Positions 1 to 9,231 of a stretch of 64,000 nt of DNA are shown in pieces. The notes beneath the pieces are model-generated. The model did no database searches. It was given only the letters and a program-made list of their open reading frames with translations, and was not told where the DNA came from. Position 1 is the stretch's first letter. The number at the start of each line of letters is the position of its first letter. A program made the position numbers and the translations under genes. The stretch comes from CAILUG01 sp038125665 (lineage in GTDB: Bacteria; Pseudomonadota; Gammaproteobacteria; Pseudomonadales; Pseudohongiellaceae): positions 124,001-188,000 of the forward strand of contig JAYPEI010000004.1 of assembly GCA_038125665.1 (NCBI GenBank), read 5' to 3'.

Positions 1-858
1 ACACCATTAGCTCCAGTGGCAGAGCTCTATGAAACACTAGTGCTCGGTTTACGAGATTATGTTAATAAAAATCGTTTTCCCTCTGTGGTATTAGGTTTAT
101 CTGGTGGTATTGATTCAGCATTGACAATGGCACTGGCGGTGGATGCATTAGGGGCAGAACGTGTCAAAGCTATTATGATGCCTTTCGCCTATACTTCCGA
201 TATGAGTAAGGAAGATGCTCAGTTACAAGCAACTCGCCAGCAAGTAAGTTTCGAAGTCTTACCTATTGAAACTCCTTATGAAGCGTTTATCTCTGTGTTA
301 GAGAATCAATTTGCAGGCACTGAACAGGATCTCACTGAACAGAATCTACAAGCACGTTGTCGTGGTGTATTACTCATGGCTTTGTCTAATAAGCAAGGTT
401 CTTTAGTATTGACTACAGGTAATAAAAGTGAGCTTGCGGTTGGTTATTCTACTCTGTATGGAGATATGGCTGGTGGCTTTGATGTCATTAAGGATGTTCC
501 TAAGATGCAGGTCTATGCTTTGGCTAAATATCGTAATGAGCGTGATGGCACTGAGGTAATTCCTAGTCGCGTTATAAATAGGCCTCCTTCGGCTGAATTA
601 GCGCCTGGGCAAGTAGATGAAGACAATCTTCCGCCATATGAAATACTGGATCAAATTTTGGAGCTCTATATAGAGCAAGATCTTGGCGTAGAATCTATCT
701 GTGCTCAAGGGTTTGATGCCCAAATTGTAAAGCGTGTAATACTTATGGTTGATAGGAATGAGTATAAACGTCGACAAGCTCCAGTTGGAGTACGTATCTC
801 CCGTAAAGCCTTTGGCCGTGACAGACGCTATCCTATTATAAATGGATGGCGCATATGA
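1..858 (+). CDS. nadE: Glutamine-dependent NAD+ synthetase, 3' part
   Basis: This is the C-terminal synthetase domain of NAD+ synthetase, which amidates deamido-NAD+ using ATP and ammonia in the last step of NAD biosynthesis. The reading frame is open to the left edge, so the gene begins outside the window; the GTG at 16 is only an internal valine codon. About 285 residues are visible. The pyrophosphate-binding loop SGGIDSA lies at visible residues 34-40, TTGNKSELAVGYSTLYGD follows in the middle, and the end RRYPIINGWR is typical of the family. The missing left part is presumably the nitrilase-type glutaminase domain, inferred from the architecture of the long NadE form. It ends in TGA and nothing is closely coupled downstream. 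Confidence 0.95.
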   Translation, partial: TPLAPVAELYETLVLGLRDYVNKNRFPSVVLGLSGGIDSALTMALAVDALGAERVKAIMMPFAYTSDMSKEDAQLQATRQQVSFEVLPIETPYEAFISVLENQFAGTEQDLTEQNLQARCRGVLLMALSNKQGSLVLTTGNKSELAVGYSTLYGDMAGGFDVIKDVPKMQVYALAKYRNERDGTEVIPSRVINRPPSAELAPGQVDEDNLPPYEILDQILELYIEQDLGVESICAQGFDAQIVKRVILMVDRNEYKRRQAPVGVRISRKAFGRDRRYPIINGWRI

Positions 859-1226
859 ATTATTGTTCAAAAGGATGTAAGTTTTTCAATCTAGCTTCCA
901 TTTTTTACTGGAAAATTATTCTTTCTACCAGAAATTTTGGGGCTACAAGCTGTATTTATTGTCATGATTAGTCAAACACTGTAGCACAAGAAATTATTTT
1001 TTATCATGAGAGAGAAAAATTTAGAGAGCCTGCAAGAAAGTAAAAAAGTAAGGATCATGATTGATATTATTAACTCTACCAAATGTATAAAGAGCAAAAC
1101 ACAATCAATACTTTGTTTTTCTCGACTAAGATTAAGTTAAGATATACTGCACATAAAAATAACAAAAAAATAGAAATGTAACTTTAATACTTAGCAACGC
1201 TAATCACTTTTAGGTAGTGAGGAGAT
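859..1226. other. Intergenic region upstream of the symporter operon
   Basis: This AT-rich spacer of 368 bases has no credible open reading frame. A TATACT at 1143-1148 could be a -10 element for the symporter operon, but I see no convincing -35 at the right distance. A GAGGAG ribosome binding site sits just before the ATG at 1227. I recognise no RNA gene or terminator here. Confidence 0.5.
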
Positions 1227-1535
1227 ATGAAAAAAACACCACTATTTTGGCAAAGTAACCTTCGTCTACTTACTGTGGTTCTGTTTATATGGGCGCTGGG
1301 TTCTTTTGGGTTTTCTATCATATTAGCAGATGAGCTAGACATTATTCGTATTGGTGGTTTCGGTCTTGGTTTCTGGATGGCACAGCAAGGCTCTATCTAT
1401 CTTTTTGTCATCTTGATCCTCATTTACAATTTCTTTAAAGAGCGACTTGATAAAGCTCAGCTTAGAGAAAAAGAAATCAGTCTTACAGATGCTGAAGCTG
1501 AGACTGATGAGTGGGCTAAGGATAGGGAAGCTTAA
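1227..1535 (+). CDS. DUF4212 sodium:solute symporter small subunit
   Basis: This 102-residue membrane protein has two hydrophobic segments (about residues 13-33 and 52-68) and a charged C-terminal tail. It matches the DUF4212 small-subunit family found immediately before VC_2705-type sodium:solute symporters, and here too it precedes one, with a TAATG stop/start overlap. In the family it is taken to be an accessory subunit of the symporter; its exact role is not established. The start is supported by GAGGAG six bases upstream. The pair is almost certainly co-translated. Confidence 0.9.
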   Translation: MKKTPLFWQSNLRLLTVVLFIWALGSFGFSIILADELDIIRIGGFGLGFWMAQQGSIYLFVILILIYNFFKERLDKAQLREKEISLTDAEAETDEWAKDREA

Positions 1536-3238
1536 TGACCCTAAAAGAAATGACTTTTCTGTTTGTAGGACTTAGTTTCCTGTTATATATCGTAATTGCT
1601 ATCCGTTCCAGAGCCAGTAGCACTAGTGAATTTTATGTCGCCGGCTCACATGTACCCCCCCTAATTAATGGTATGGCCACGGCAGCAGACTGGATGTCCG
1701 CCGCTTCCTTTATTTCCATGGCGGGAATAATAGCGTTTATGGGGCGTGATGGATCTGTGTATTTGATGGGTTGGACAGGAGGGTATGTCTTACTTGCACT
1801 CCTAATAGCTCCATATCTACGCCATTTTGGGCAGTTTACTGTCCCCGATTTCATTGGTACACGGTATTACTCACAAACAGCACGCGTTGTGGCTGTACTG
1901 TGTGCCCTCTTTGTGTCTTTTACATATGTTGCAGGACAAATGCGAGGTGTAGGAGTCGTATTTTCTAGATTCCTTGAAGTGGATATTACGGTTGGTGTAC
2001 TTATTGGTATGGCAATTGTATTTGTGTACGCTGTTTTAGGGGGGATGAAGGGCATAACCTATACACAAGTTGCGCAATACTGTGTATTAATTTTTGCATT
2101 CATGGTACCTGCGATATTTATTTCATTATTATTAACGGATAATGCAATCCCTCAACTAGGCTTTGGGGCACAACTAAAAGAGAGTTTCGGGGGAGGTTTC
2201 CTCTTAGATAGATTAGATGGACTCAATCAGGAATTGGGTTTTTCTGCCTATACTCAAGGCGTTCGGAGTACCTTAGATGTAGTCTGTATTACCGGAGCAC
2301 TCATGATGGGAACTGCCGGTCTTCCTCATGTAATAATTCGTTTTTTTACTGTACCCTCCGTTCAAGCCGCTCGTCGCTCTGCCGCTTGGGCGCTTATATT
2401 TATATCTATTTTGTACACTACAGCGCCTGCAGTTGCTGCCTTCGCCCGCATGAATTTATTAAACACTGTTCATAATGCTGAATATATCCACATGCCCTCC
2501 TGGTTTCGTAATTGGGAAAACACTAAGTTGATAAGTTTTGAGGATAAAAATAGTGACGGCATGATCCAATATTTAGCTGATCCAGTTAAAAATGAACTAA
2601 TAGTGGATCGCGATATTATTGTACTCGCTAACCCTGAAATTGCACAGTTACCTAATTGGGTGATTGCGTTAGTGGCTGCTGGTGGATTAGCAGCGGCACT
2701 TTCTACAGCTGCAGGACTGCTCTTGGTCATAGCAACATCAGTTTCTCATGATTTGTGCAAAAAATGGCTTAAGCCTGATTTAACTGAAAAAGAGGAATTA
2801 TATTATGCGCGGCTTGCTATATTTTTAGCTATATTGATTGCAGGCTGGTTTGGGATTAATCCACCTGGATTTGTAGCGCAGGTTGTTGCCTTTGCTTTTG
2901 GTCTTGCTGCGGCCTCATTCTTTCCAGCATTAGTGCTAGGGATTTTTAGTACACGGATGAATCGTGCAGGCGCTATCAGCGGGATGCTGGTTGGATTGTT
3001 ATTTACTCTCGCGTATATCTGCTATTTCCGTTTTATCAATCCTGCTATGGATTACTCAGAAAACTGGCTTCTCGGTATCAGTCCAGAGGGTAGTGGTGTG
3101 TTGGGTATGTTACTAAACTTTGCTGTAGCTCTAACAGTGAATTCTTTTACCAACCCAGCTCCTGAAGAGGTTCAGGCACTAGTCAGACAGATTAGAGAAC
3201 CAGAGGGAAAAACCATTATTGATCGCCAAGATCTTTAG
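1535..3238 (+). CDS. Sodium:solute symporter, VC_2705 subfamily
   Basis: A 567-residue SSS-family transporter with about 13 hydrophobic segments. Family features seen are a GTRYYS stretch near residue 108, a glycine-rich GGMKGITYTQ near residue 170, and GLPHVIIRFFTVP near residue 245. A hydrophilic region of about 60 residues (about 320-370) lies between helices. The VC_2705 subfamily is paired with DUF4212 proteins, and the nearest characterised relatives are acetate and short monocarboxylate permeases (ActP-like), so a small organic acid is the likely substrate; this is inference. Its 3' end overlaps the convergent bcr-type gene by 23 bases, leaving no room for separate terminators. Confidence 0.92.
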   Translation: MTLKEMTFLFVGLSFLLYIVIAIRSRASSTSEFYVAGSHVPPLINGMATAADWMSAASFISMAGIIAFMGRDGSVYLMGWTGGYVLLALLIAPYLRHFGQFTVPDFIGTRYYSQTARVVAVLCALFVSFTYVAGQMRGVGVVFSRFLEVDITVGVLIGMAIVFVYAVLGGMKGITYTQVAQYCVLIFAFMVPAIFISLLLTDNAIPQLGFGAQLKESFGGGFLLDRLDGLNQELGFSAYTQGVRSTLDVVCITGALMMGTAGLPHVIIRFFTVPSVQAARRSAAWALIFISILYTTAPAVAAFARMNLLNTVHNAEYIHMPSWFRNWENTKLISFEDKNSDGMIQYLADPVKNELIVDRDIIVLANPEIAQLPNWVIALVAAGGLAAALSTAAGLLLVIATSVSHDLCKKWLKPDLTEKEELYYARLAIFLAILIAGWFGINPPGFVAQVVAFAFGLAAASFFPALVLGIFSTRMNRAGAISGMLVGLLFTLAYICYFRFINPAMDYSENWLLGISPEGSGVLGMLLNFAVALTVNSFTNPAPEEVQALVRQIREPEGKTIIDRQDL

Positions 3239-4418
3239 CGCTGAATAGTTGACAAATCACTGCAAGCAAGAGCGCGCCAGTTAGTAGCATGGCTATTGGT
3301 AAAACAGTGCCATCATCCACTAGAACCAGTAAAGGACCAGCTAGAGCTCCTGAACCAAAGCGCAAGGTACCTGTCACGGCTGCTGCCGAACTTGCCTCGT
3401 TAGGATATTGAAGCAGTACCAAAGAGTCTATATTTATTGACGCGATCCCTAAGCTGCCTACCAAATAGACTAAGGAAAATACTGTAGGTATTAGGCCAGC
3501 ATTAACTAACCAAAGGGTTAGTAAAATTAGAGCGGCAACAAGTGAAGATTGCATACCACGACGCATGAGTGTGCGAGAGTCATAAGTACTGATGAGTCTT
3601 CTATTGAGCAAATTAGCAACAATTAGTGAAGCAGCAGATAACCCAAAGAAAAAACCAAAAAGTGTTGGCTCTACCTCAAACCAAGTAATGTACACGAAAG
3701 AGATGGAAGTGAGATAGATGAAGAAAGTTAAGGCCGCCAACATAGAAGTTGCCAAGTCTGGGTAAATGGACTTTCTAGCAAGAATACGACCGTACAGACG
3801 TATAGTATTAACCCCTTTTTGTAGTTCTTTCTGCTCGGAAGTTAAAGTTTCAGGAAGTAGTTTCCATGTGAGACCAAGCACAAGAAATGTATACGCAGTT
3901 AGAATATAAAATATGCCTTCCCATGGTAGTACAGTAAGCACCATCGAGCCCAACAGAGGTGAGATCAGTGGAGCAATAAGCATGACTGTGAAAACAGCTG
4001 ACATGCCTTTAGCGGTGTCTTTACCATAACAGTCGCGAATCATTGCCGGTACTGTTACTGAAGCTGCAGCACCCAAGAATCCTTGCAAGAAGCGAAGAAT
4101 CAAAAAAATATCCAAGGATGTACTGAGCGTTAGTAACATGGAGCTGATGGCAAATGCCATGATACCTAGAAGCGCGACAGGTCGACGGCCATGTCTATCT
4201 GCCATAGGTCCAAACAATAACATACCAAGACCAAAGCCAAGCAGAAAAATACTCAAAGAATTCTGTACTGCAGTGACAGTGGTATCGAGGTTATCGGCAA
4301 TACTAGGAATAGCAGGTAAATACATATCAACTGCTAATGGCACTTGTGCTGCGATCGCCGATAAGAGAGTAAGAGGTAATGCATTGCGAAGGTGACCCGA
4401 TGGGGCGGAGTGTTCCAT
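3216..4418 (-). CDS. Bcr/CflA family multidrug efflux MFS transporter
   Basis: A 400-residue inner-membrane protein of the DHA1 drug:H+ antiporter group with about 12 hydrophobic segments. The MFS signature GPMADRHGRRPVALLG sits in the loop after the second segment (about residues 69-84), and the early stretch VDMYLPAIPSIA is characteristic of the Bcr/CflA subfamily (bicyclomycin and chloramphenicol exporters in relatives). The actual substrate cannot be told from sequence. It is monocistronic and converges on the symporter gene, with overlapping 3' ends. Confidence 0.9.
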   Translation of the reverse strand: MEHSAPSGHLRNALPLTLLSAIAAQVPLAVDMYLPAIPSIADNLDTTVTAVQNSLSIFLLGFGLGMLLFGPMADRHGRRPVALLGIMAFAISSMLLTLSTSLDIFLILRFLQGFLGAAASVTVPAMIRDCYGKDTAKGMSAVFTVMLIAPLISPLLGSMVLTVLPWEGIFYILTAYTFLVLGLTWKLLPETLTSEQKELQKGVNTIRLYGRILARKSIYPDLATSMLAALTFFIYLTSISFVYITWFEVEPTLFGFFFGLSAASLIVANLLNRRLISTYDSRTLMRRGMQSSLVAALILLTLWLVNAGLIPTVFSLVYLVGSLGIASINIDSLVLLQYPNEASSAAAVTGTLRFGSGALAGPLLVLVDDGTVLPIAMLLTGALLLAVICQLFSAKDLGDQ

Positions 4419-4561
4419 GGATTGCTCGATGTCTTATAAGTTCCAAAAAAACTAACATTGTACATCATCAACGGTGTATCAATGGCTTCACAATAAGTAG
4501 CAAATTACTTTAAGCATTCTACAAAGTCTGAAAGATAATGATAGCCTGAAGCAAAGACTTG

Positions 4562-5476
4562 TCATTTAGCTACATGGGATTTCAGATCTTCATGTAGGCG
4601 GTACCAGCGCTGTTTCTGCGCTTCCGACAGAGCTAACTCTGAACATAGAGCTATCCAGCGCTCACTATCGAGAGTGCCCAGACGGATGTCAGGCTTCGAA
4701 TCCAAAGTCAGATCTGTATAAATGGTGGTTAGCTGTTTATTCAGAGGAAGTATCTCACGATTTTTATCCACCAGAGCAGCAACTCTCGCGGCTCCACGAA
4801 ATTTCATTTTACTAATGTTGTCTATGTTTGCTGTGATAGCTTCTACACTGGGATATTTTCTTAATATTCTTGCTGCAGTAGTGTAACCCACTCCCGGAAT
4901 CCCTGGAATGTTATCGATTTTATCACCTGATAGGGCTAACATATCTGCGATTAAACTAGGAGCAACGCCAAAGTGTTGTTCTACACCCTTGGGGTCTAGC
5001 TGTTGATTTTTAGCAAAATCCCACCAGCGATCTTCAGGGCCAAGGATTAATTGCGCCAAATCTTTATCGGCAGAGATGACAGTAATGGCATACCCTAGAG
5101 ATCTAAATCGGGACGCAAGTGTGCCAATGATATCGTCAGCTTCGAATCGCTCATGCCCGTAATTTGCAATCCCAATAGCATTACAGTACTGCCGACACCA
5201 AGCAAACTGTCGCTTCAATTCTTCGGGTGCTGGATCTCGGTTAGCCTTATATTCCGGATAAAGCTCCTTGCGGTAGGAATTAGTTTGAGAGACATCAAAA
5301 GCGCAGGCAATATTCTCTGGCTTTACACTTCTTATTAGTTGGTAGAGAAAATCGCCAAATCCAAAAACAGCATTTGCAGGAAATCCTTCGGCGCTAACAA
5401 TAGACTCATCAAAAATATGCCAGGCACGGAATATATAGATGCTTGAATCGATGAGGTAGACTCTAGGTAAGGCCAT
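4562..5476 (-). CDS. Stand-alone 5'-3' exonuclease / flap endonuclease
   Basis: A 304-residue protein equivalent to the N-terminal 5'-nuclease domain of DNA polymerase I, without a polymerase domain. Metal-binding acidic motifs are in order: YLIDSS near residue 8, AFDVSQ near 60, EADDIIG near 111, SADKDLAQ near 134 and a helix-3-turn region GDKIDNIPGIPGVG near 184. Related proteins (ExoIX/Xni and Pol I 5' domains) remove 5' flaps and RNA primers. It is longer than E. coli Xni (about 250 residues), so I leave the symbol blank. It lies 51 bases after fghA on the same strand and could be read through from it. Confidence 0.88.
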   Translation of the reverse strand: MALPRVYLIDSSIYIFRAWHIFDESIVSAEGFPANAVFGFGDFLYQLIRSVKPENIACAFDVSQTNSYRKELYPEYKANRDPAPEELKRQFAWCRQYCNAIGIANYGHERFEADDIIGTLASRFRSLGYAITVISADKDLAQLILGPEDRWWDFAKNQQLDPKGVEQHFGVAPSLIADMLALSGDKIDNIPGIPGVGYTTAARILRKYPSVEAITANIDNISKMKFRGAARVAALVDKNREILPLNKQLTTIYTDLTLDSKPDIRLGTLDSERWIALCSELALSEAQKQRWYRLHEDLKSHVAK

Positions 5477-5527
5477 TTAAATTCTTTTTATTTTCTAGGT
5501 AAGCGAATAAACAGATCGATTTTTTCC

Positions 5528-6385
5528 TCAATGGGAAGACCAGAGTGCGTCCGCATGGTGTGCGATATGATCGGCTATAAAAGTAGCGATAAAGAAATAA
5601 CTATGATCGTATCCTGAATGAAGTCTAAGTGTTAATGGATGCTTAGCAGTCTGACAAGCCGCTTGTAATAATTCGGGTCTCAGCTGTGATGACAGGAAGT
5701 TATCATTTTGTCCTTGATCAACTAGGATGTGTAGCTTTTCTTTAGCGTTTGCGATCAAGGCACAACTATCGTAATTTGACCAAGAGCGGCGGTTTTCTCC
5801 CAGATAACCGTATAAGGCTTTTTCACCCCAAGGACAGTTCATAGGAGAACAGATTGGCGAGAAAGCTGAAACAGCTCGATAGACTCCAGGGTTTGTAAGC
5901 GCAATAGTCAGTGCGCCATGCCCTCCCATAGAGTGACCCATGATAGAAGAATTGGCGGTATCCAAGGGCAGATCACTGGCTGTTAGCATTTGGGGTAATT
6001 CATGTGTCACATAATCATACATTTGGTAGTGTTCCGCCCAAGGCTCTTGTGTCGCATTAACATAAAAACCAGCGCCCAGACCAAAATCATAGGCATTCTC
6101 GGCATCATCTGGCACACCTTCCCCTCGTGGGCTGGTGTCAGGGCAAACAATAGCAATACCTGCTTCTGCAGCATATTTTTGCGCCCCTGCCTTCTGGACA
6201 AAGTTATCGTCAGTACACGTGAGCCCAGATAACCAGTAAATGACAGGAACTCTCTCACCTTGAAGTGCTATCGGTGGTAAATAAACAGAAAAGACCATTT
6301 CGCATTTTAGAACGGTGGATTGATGTTTAAGTTTTAATTGAGTGCCGCCGAACATTAAATTGGCACTCAGCTGTTCAAAAGACAT
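5528..6385 (-). CDS. fghA: S-formylglutathione hydrolase
   Basis: An esterase-D family alpha/beta hydrolase (285 residues) that splits S-formylglutathione to formate and glutathione, the second step of glutathione-dependent formaldehyde detoxification. The nucleophile elbow is GHSMGGHGA and the catalytic histidine is probably in GYDHSYFF near the C-terminus. I chose the ATG at 6385 (MSFEQL) over a TTG 18 bases upstream because an AGGT element lies at good distance before it and homologues start near here. It follows frmA on the same strand, separated by a stem-loop, so the two steps are probably co-expressed at different levels. Confidence 0.93.
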   Translation of the reverse strand: MSFEQLSANLMFGGTQLKLKHQSTVLKCEMVFSVYLPPIALQGERVPVIYWLSGLTCTDDNFVQKAGAQKYAAEAGIAIVCPDTSPRGEGVPDDAENAYDFGLGAGFYVNATQEPWAEHYQMYDYVTHELPQMLTASDLPLDTANSSIMGHSMGGHGALTIALTNPGVYRAVSAFSPICSPMNCPWGEKALYGYLGENRRSWSNYDSCALIANAKEKLHILVDQGQNDNFLSSQLRPELLQAACQTAKHPLTLRLHSGYDHSYFFIATFIADHIAHHADALWSSH

Positions 6386-6481
6386 ATATATTACCTGTAT
6401 CAATAGGGGATTAATTGTTACTTAGGATCCATGTTTACTTCTGTATGTGTTACTAGGAGGGTGAGCGGCCAAATTAAAGGT

Positions 6482-6512
6482 AGCGACTACTTAAACAAGC
6501 TAAGTGGTCGCT
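6482..6512 (-). other. Intercistronic stem-loop between frmA and fghA
   Basis: A 12-base inverted repeat (one G-U pair) with a 7-base loop lies 17 bases past the frmA stop. On the transcribed strand it is followed by ACCTTTAATTT, not a proper U-tract, so it is more likely an RNA-stabilising or partial attenuating hairpin than a strong terminator. Confidence 0.5.
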
Positions 6513-6528
6513 GCTTTTGGAGTAACAC

Positions 6529-7632
6529 CTAATACAATACTACCGAGCGAATGCTTTCACCTCTATGCATTAAGTCGAAGGCGTCGTTTATTCTCTCCAA
6601 AGGCATAGTATGTGTGATCATTTCATCAATCTGTATACGCTTGTCCATGTACCAGTCCACAATTTTTGGTACATCCGTTCTGCCGCGGGCACCACCAAAA
6701 GCAGTTCCTCGCCAAGAACGACCAGTGACCAGTTGGAAAGGCCGAGTTGAGATTTCTTGACCGGCTCCTGCCACTCCAATGATAAAGGATTGGCCCCATC
6801 CTTTGTGGGTACACTCTAGTGCTTGACGCATCACCTTAACGTTACCAATGCACTCAAATGAGTAGTCAACTCCACCGGTCATCTGCACGATATGATCAAC
6901 CACATTTTCATGGTCATTTGGATTGATAAAATCTGTCATACCGAACTGGCGGCCGAGTGCTTCGCGACGTGGGTTTAGATCAATACCGATAATACGGCTT
7001 GCCCCCGCGAGGCGAGCACCCTGAATAACGTTCAGACCGATACCACCCAGTCCGAAGACAGCAACTGTGGAACCTATCTCTACTTTGGCTTGGAAAACTA
7101 CAGCCCCTACCCCTGTGGTAACACCGCAGCCTATGTAACAGATTTTATCAAAAGGAGCATCTTCTCTGACTTTAGCTAAGGAGATTTCTGGTAGTACGGT
7201 GTGGTTGGAGAACGTAGAGCAACCCATGTAGTGTAAGATTGCCCTTCCCTCTAGAGAAAAGCGGCTAGTACCATCCGGCATGACACCTCTACCTTGGGTG
7301 GAGCGCACAGCTTGGCATAGATTTGTCCGTGGATGCAGACAGTAGTCGCATTCACGACACTCAGCGGTATACAAGGGAATAACATGGTCACCTGGTTTCA
7401 GACCTTTCACTCCTGGGCCTACTTCTAAAACCACGCCTGCACCTTCATGTCCCAAAATCGCAGGGAAAGCGCCCTCAGGGTCGTCACCGCTTAAAGTAAA
7501 TGCATCGGTGTGGCACACACCTGTAGCTTTAAGCTCTACTAGAACCTCCCCAGCCTTAGGACCTTCTAGATCTACCTCACAGATTTCAAGGGGTTTCCCT
7601 GCACTGAAGGCAACTGCTGCACGAGTTTTCAT
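6529..7632 (-). CDS. frmA: S-(hydroxymethyl)glutathione dehydrogenase, class III ADH
   Basis: A 367-residue zinc alcohol dehydrogenase oxidising S-hydroxymethylglutathione (formaldehyde adduct) to S-formylglutathione with NAD+. Catalytic zinc ligands lie in GVCHTDAF and GHEGAG, the structural zinc cysteines in CRECDYCLHPRTNLC, and the Rossmann loop in FGLGGIGLNV. Length and motifs match class III ADH throughout. An AGGAAG ribosome binding site precedes the ATG by eight bases. It heads a frmA-fghA unit, and no frmR-type repressor gene is adjacent. It is divergent from the ferredoxin gene, with about 250 bases between them. Confidence 0.96.
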   Translation of the reverse strand: MKTRAAVAFSAGKPLEICEVDLEGPKAGEVLVELKATGVCHTDAFTLSGDDPEGAFPAILGHEGAGVVLEVGPGVKGLKPGDHVIPLYTAECRECDYCLHPRTNLCQAVRSTQGRGVMPDGTSRFSLEGRAILHYMGCSTFSNHTVLPEISLAKVREDAPFDKICYIGCGVTTGVGAVVFQAKVEIGSTVAVFGLGGIGLNVIQGARLAGASRIIGIDLNPRREALGRQFGMTDFINPNDHENVVDHIVQMTGGVDYSFECIGNVKVMRQALECTHKGWGQSFIIGVAGAGQEISTRPFQLVTGRSWRGTAFGGARGRTDVPKIVDWYMDKRIQIDEMITHTMPLERINDAFDLMHRGESIRSVVLY

Positions 7633-7889
7633 GGTTAGTCTTCCTGTATTTAATACTGTTTCTTCAGAGTAAAAGATTGCCGTAAATGTGAGTCACAGCA
7701 CTTTCGAATCATAGGTAACACTACCTAAATATAACCACTTGCTTGCTGCTTGTGTAGACCTTAGAGACCTTTCAATCTCATGGAAACTGTAAGAATTTGC
7801 CTGTTACACCTGACATATGTACAGACTGAGGTATAATCAACTGAAAATTTTCATTAATTTTCCTAGATTTAAGGACCTTGGAGTTAGTA

Positions 7890-8210
7890 ATGCCGAAAGT
7901 GAAATACATAAGCCATGACGGTAACATACATGAAATTGAAGTGGCAGAAGGTACTTCAGTGATGCAAGGAGCTGTTGATAATCTGATTGACGGCATTGTA
8001 GCTGAATGTGGAGGCTCTTGTAGCTGTGCTACTTGTCATTGTTATGTGGATGAGGCGTGGATAGATAAAGTAGCACCTGCCAGTCCGATGGAGAAAGATA
8101 TGCTCGAATGTGTACTAGAGCAGCGTCCAGGTAGCCGACTCAGCTGCCAGATTCCAGTGACCAATGAGGTTGATGGTTTGGTGGTTCAGCTTCCTGAGTC
8201 GCAATTTTAA
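7890..8210 (+). CDS. [2Fe-2S] ferredoxin, adrenodoxin/putidaredoxin type
   Basis: A 106-residue electron-transfer protein. Cys40, Cys46, Cys49 and Cys86 give the C-x5-C-x2-C-x36-C cluster spacing of vertebrate-type ferredoxins, which serve cytochrome P450s or Fe-S assembly in relatives. Two further cysteines (44 and 51) sit beside the cluster motif. I chose the ATG at 7890 with GGAG upstream; the in-frame TTG at 7878 would only add four residues. No P450, reductase or isc gene is adjacent, so the partner is unknown. It is not the Isc ferredoxin by context. Confidence 0.9.
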   Translation: MPKVKYISHDGNIHEIEVAEGTSVMQGAVDNLIDGIVAECGGSCSCATCHCYVDEAWIDKVAPASPMEKDMLECVLEQRPGSRLSCQIPVTNEVDGLVVQLPESQF

Positions 8211-8589
8211 ATCGACCACTGGATTGTAATTTATTTTTTTGAATAGCGGGGAACTTTTAAGCTAATTGTCACTCCAAGGCTATGAGTTGGATGATTTTTG
8301 CTTGATAAATTACCCCCTTATTACGCAAAAATTGCTTTTAAACCCGGTGCTAGATGCACCGGTTTTTTTTTGCTATGAATTAAATGTAAATATCAGCGGC
8401 AAATGAAAAGCAGATTGTCAACCACAATTTAAAAACTTAATAGACAATTTTTTATGTGATAAGTGTGCTGCTTTATCTGAGAATTTCTTTCTGCTCAGTT
8501 TGATGGCACTCTGACAGTTTTGTATAGATTTAATAAATTGGGGCAATCTGCTAACATCTTTGTTAGAAGTCAGATTTTAGTTCTAGTCA
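8211..8589. other. Intergenic region after the ferredoxin gene
   Basis: There are 379 bases without a credible gene. The only clear element is the terminator hairpin at 8338-8371. The remainder is AT-rich, with no recognisable RNA gene. It is the 3' flank of both the ferredoxin gene and the convergent mocA-like gene. Confidence 0.5.
8338..8371 (+). terminator. Rho-independent terminator
   Basis: CCGGTGC (8344-8350), loop TAGAT, and GCACCGG (8356-8362) form a perfect 7-base stem that extends with A-U pairs and is followed by nine Ts. It is the best terminator for the ferredoxin transcript although it lies about 130 bases past the stop, leaving an unusually long 3' untranslated region. Confidence 0.85.
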
Positions 8590-9231
8590 TCAAGAAAGAT
8601 CTGCGGGTGTATCAATATCCCTGAGAATACCAAGATCATCACACTCAAGGTATTGAACTTTATGCCTATATTTAGTGATGAGTCCACGAGCGCCTTGATC
8701 TGCTAGAGCAGTAGTGGGCGGCTTGGCCAGCTCTGCAAAAAAATCACAGCCTATTCCAACCGGATTGCCACGTTGTGCTTTGTAAGTTGGTAGTACCAAC
8801 AGATTGGAGCTGATTGCGCTGCTGATCTGCTCATAAGTAGTCTTATGTACATAAGGCATATCTGCCAACGCCACAAGAGCCCCTCTAATGTTCAAAGGCA
8901 TTAGAGATAAGTCAGATTCATTTTGCATGGTGAGTAAAGTTTTCATCGCATTAAGTAGCGAATACCCTATGCCTTTTTCAGCCTGCTGAGCAAAGATCAC
9001 TGTCCAAGGTGCAGGGATTTCACTGGCAATAGTTTCCTCCCCTGGTTTTAGAACCAAGAAATATTTTGAGAACAAAGGTGGCACAGAGGCTAGAGTGCTC
9101 ATTAAAAGCGTCCTACCTGAGGGGAGTATGGTTAGTCTTTTATCTGTACCAAAGCGTCGTCCACTACCAGCAGCAAGGACAATACAAGCTAGTTCCGAGG
9201 GATTCGCTGGATTGTTTAAAGAGGTATTCAT
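8590..9231 (-). CDS. Molybdenum cofactor cytidylyltransferase-like NTP transferase
   Basis: A 213-residue MobA-like nucleotidyltransferase. The nucleotide-binding motif LAAGSGRRFGTDKRL is at about residues 20-34 and ALADMPYV, a metal-binding region, lies in the middle. MocA enzymes add CMP to molybdopterin for xanthine-dehydrogenase-family enzymes. The start overlaps the xdhC-like gene by four bases (ATGA), so they are translationally coupled; this context favours the MocA role over other sugar or cofactor nucleotidyltransferases. No molybdenum hydroxylase structural gene is in the window. Confidence 0.85.
   Translation of the reverse strand: MNTSLNNPANPSELACIVLAAGSGRRFGTDKRLTILPSGRTLLMSTLASVPPLFSKYFLVLKPGEETIASEIPAPWTVIFAQQAEKGIGYSLLNAMKTLLTMQNESDLSLMPLNIRGALVALADMPYVHKTTYEQISSAISSNLLVLPTYKAQRGNPVGIGCDFFAELAKPPTTALADQGARGLITKYRHKVQYLECDDLGILRDIDTPADLS

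Noticed and set aside
8211..8371. Small RNA between the ferredoxin stop and the strong terminator
   Set aside because: No promoter or recognisable RNA family could be seen in the 130 bases; a long 3' untranslated region explains it as well.
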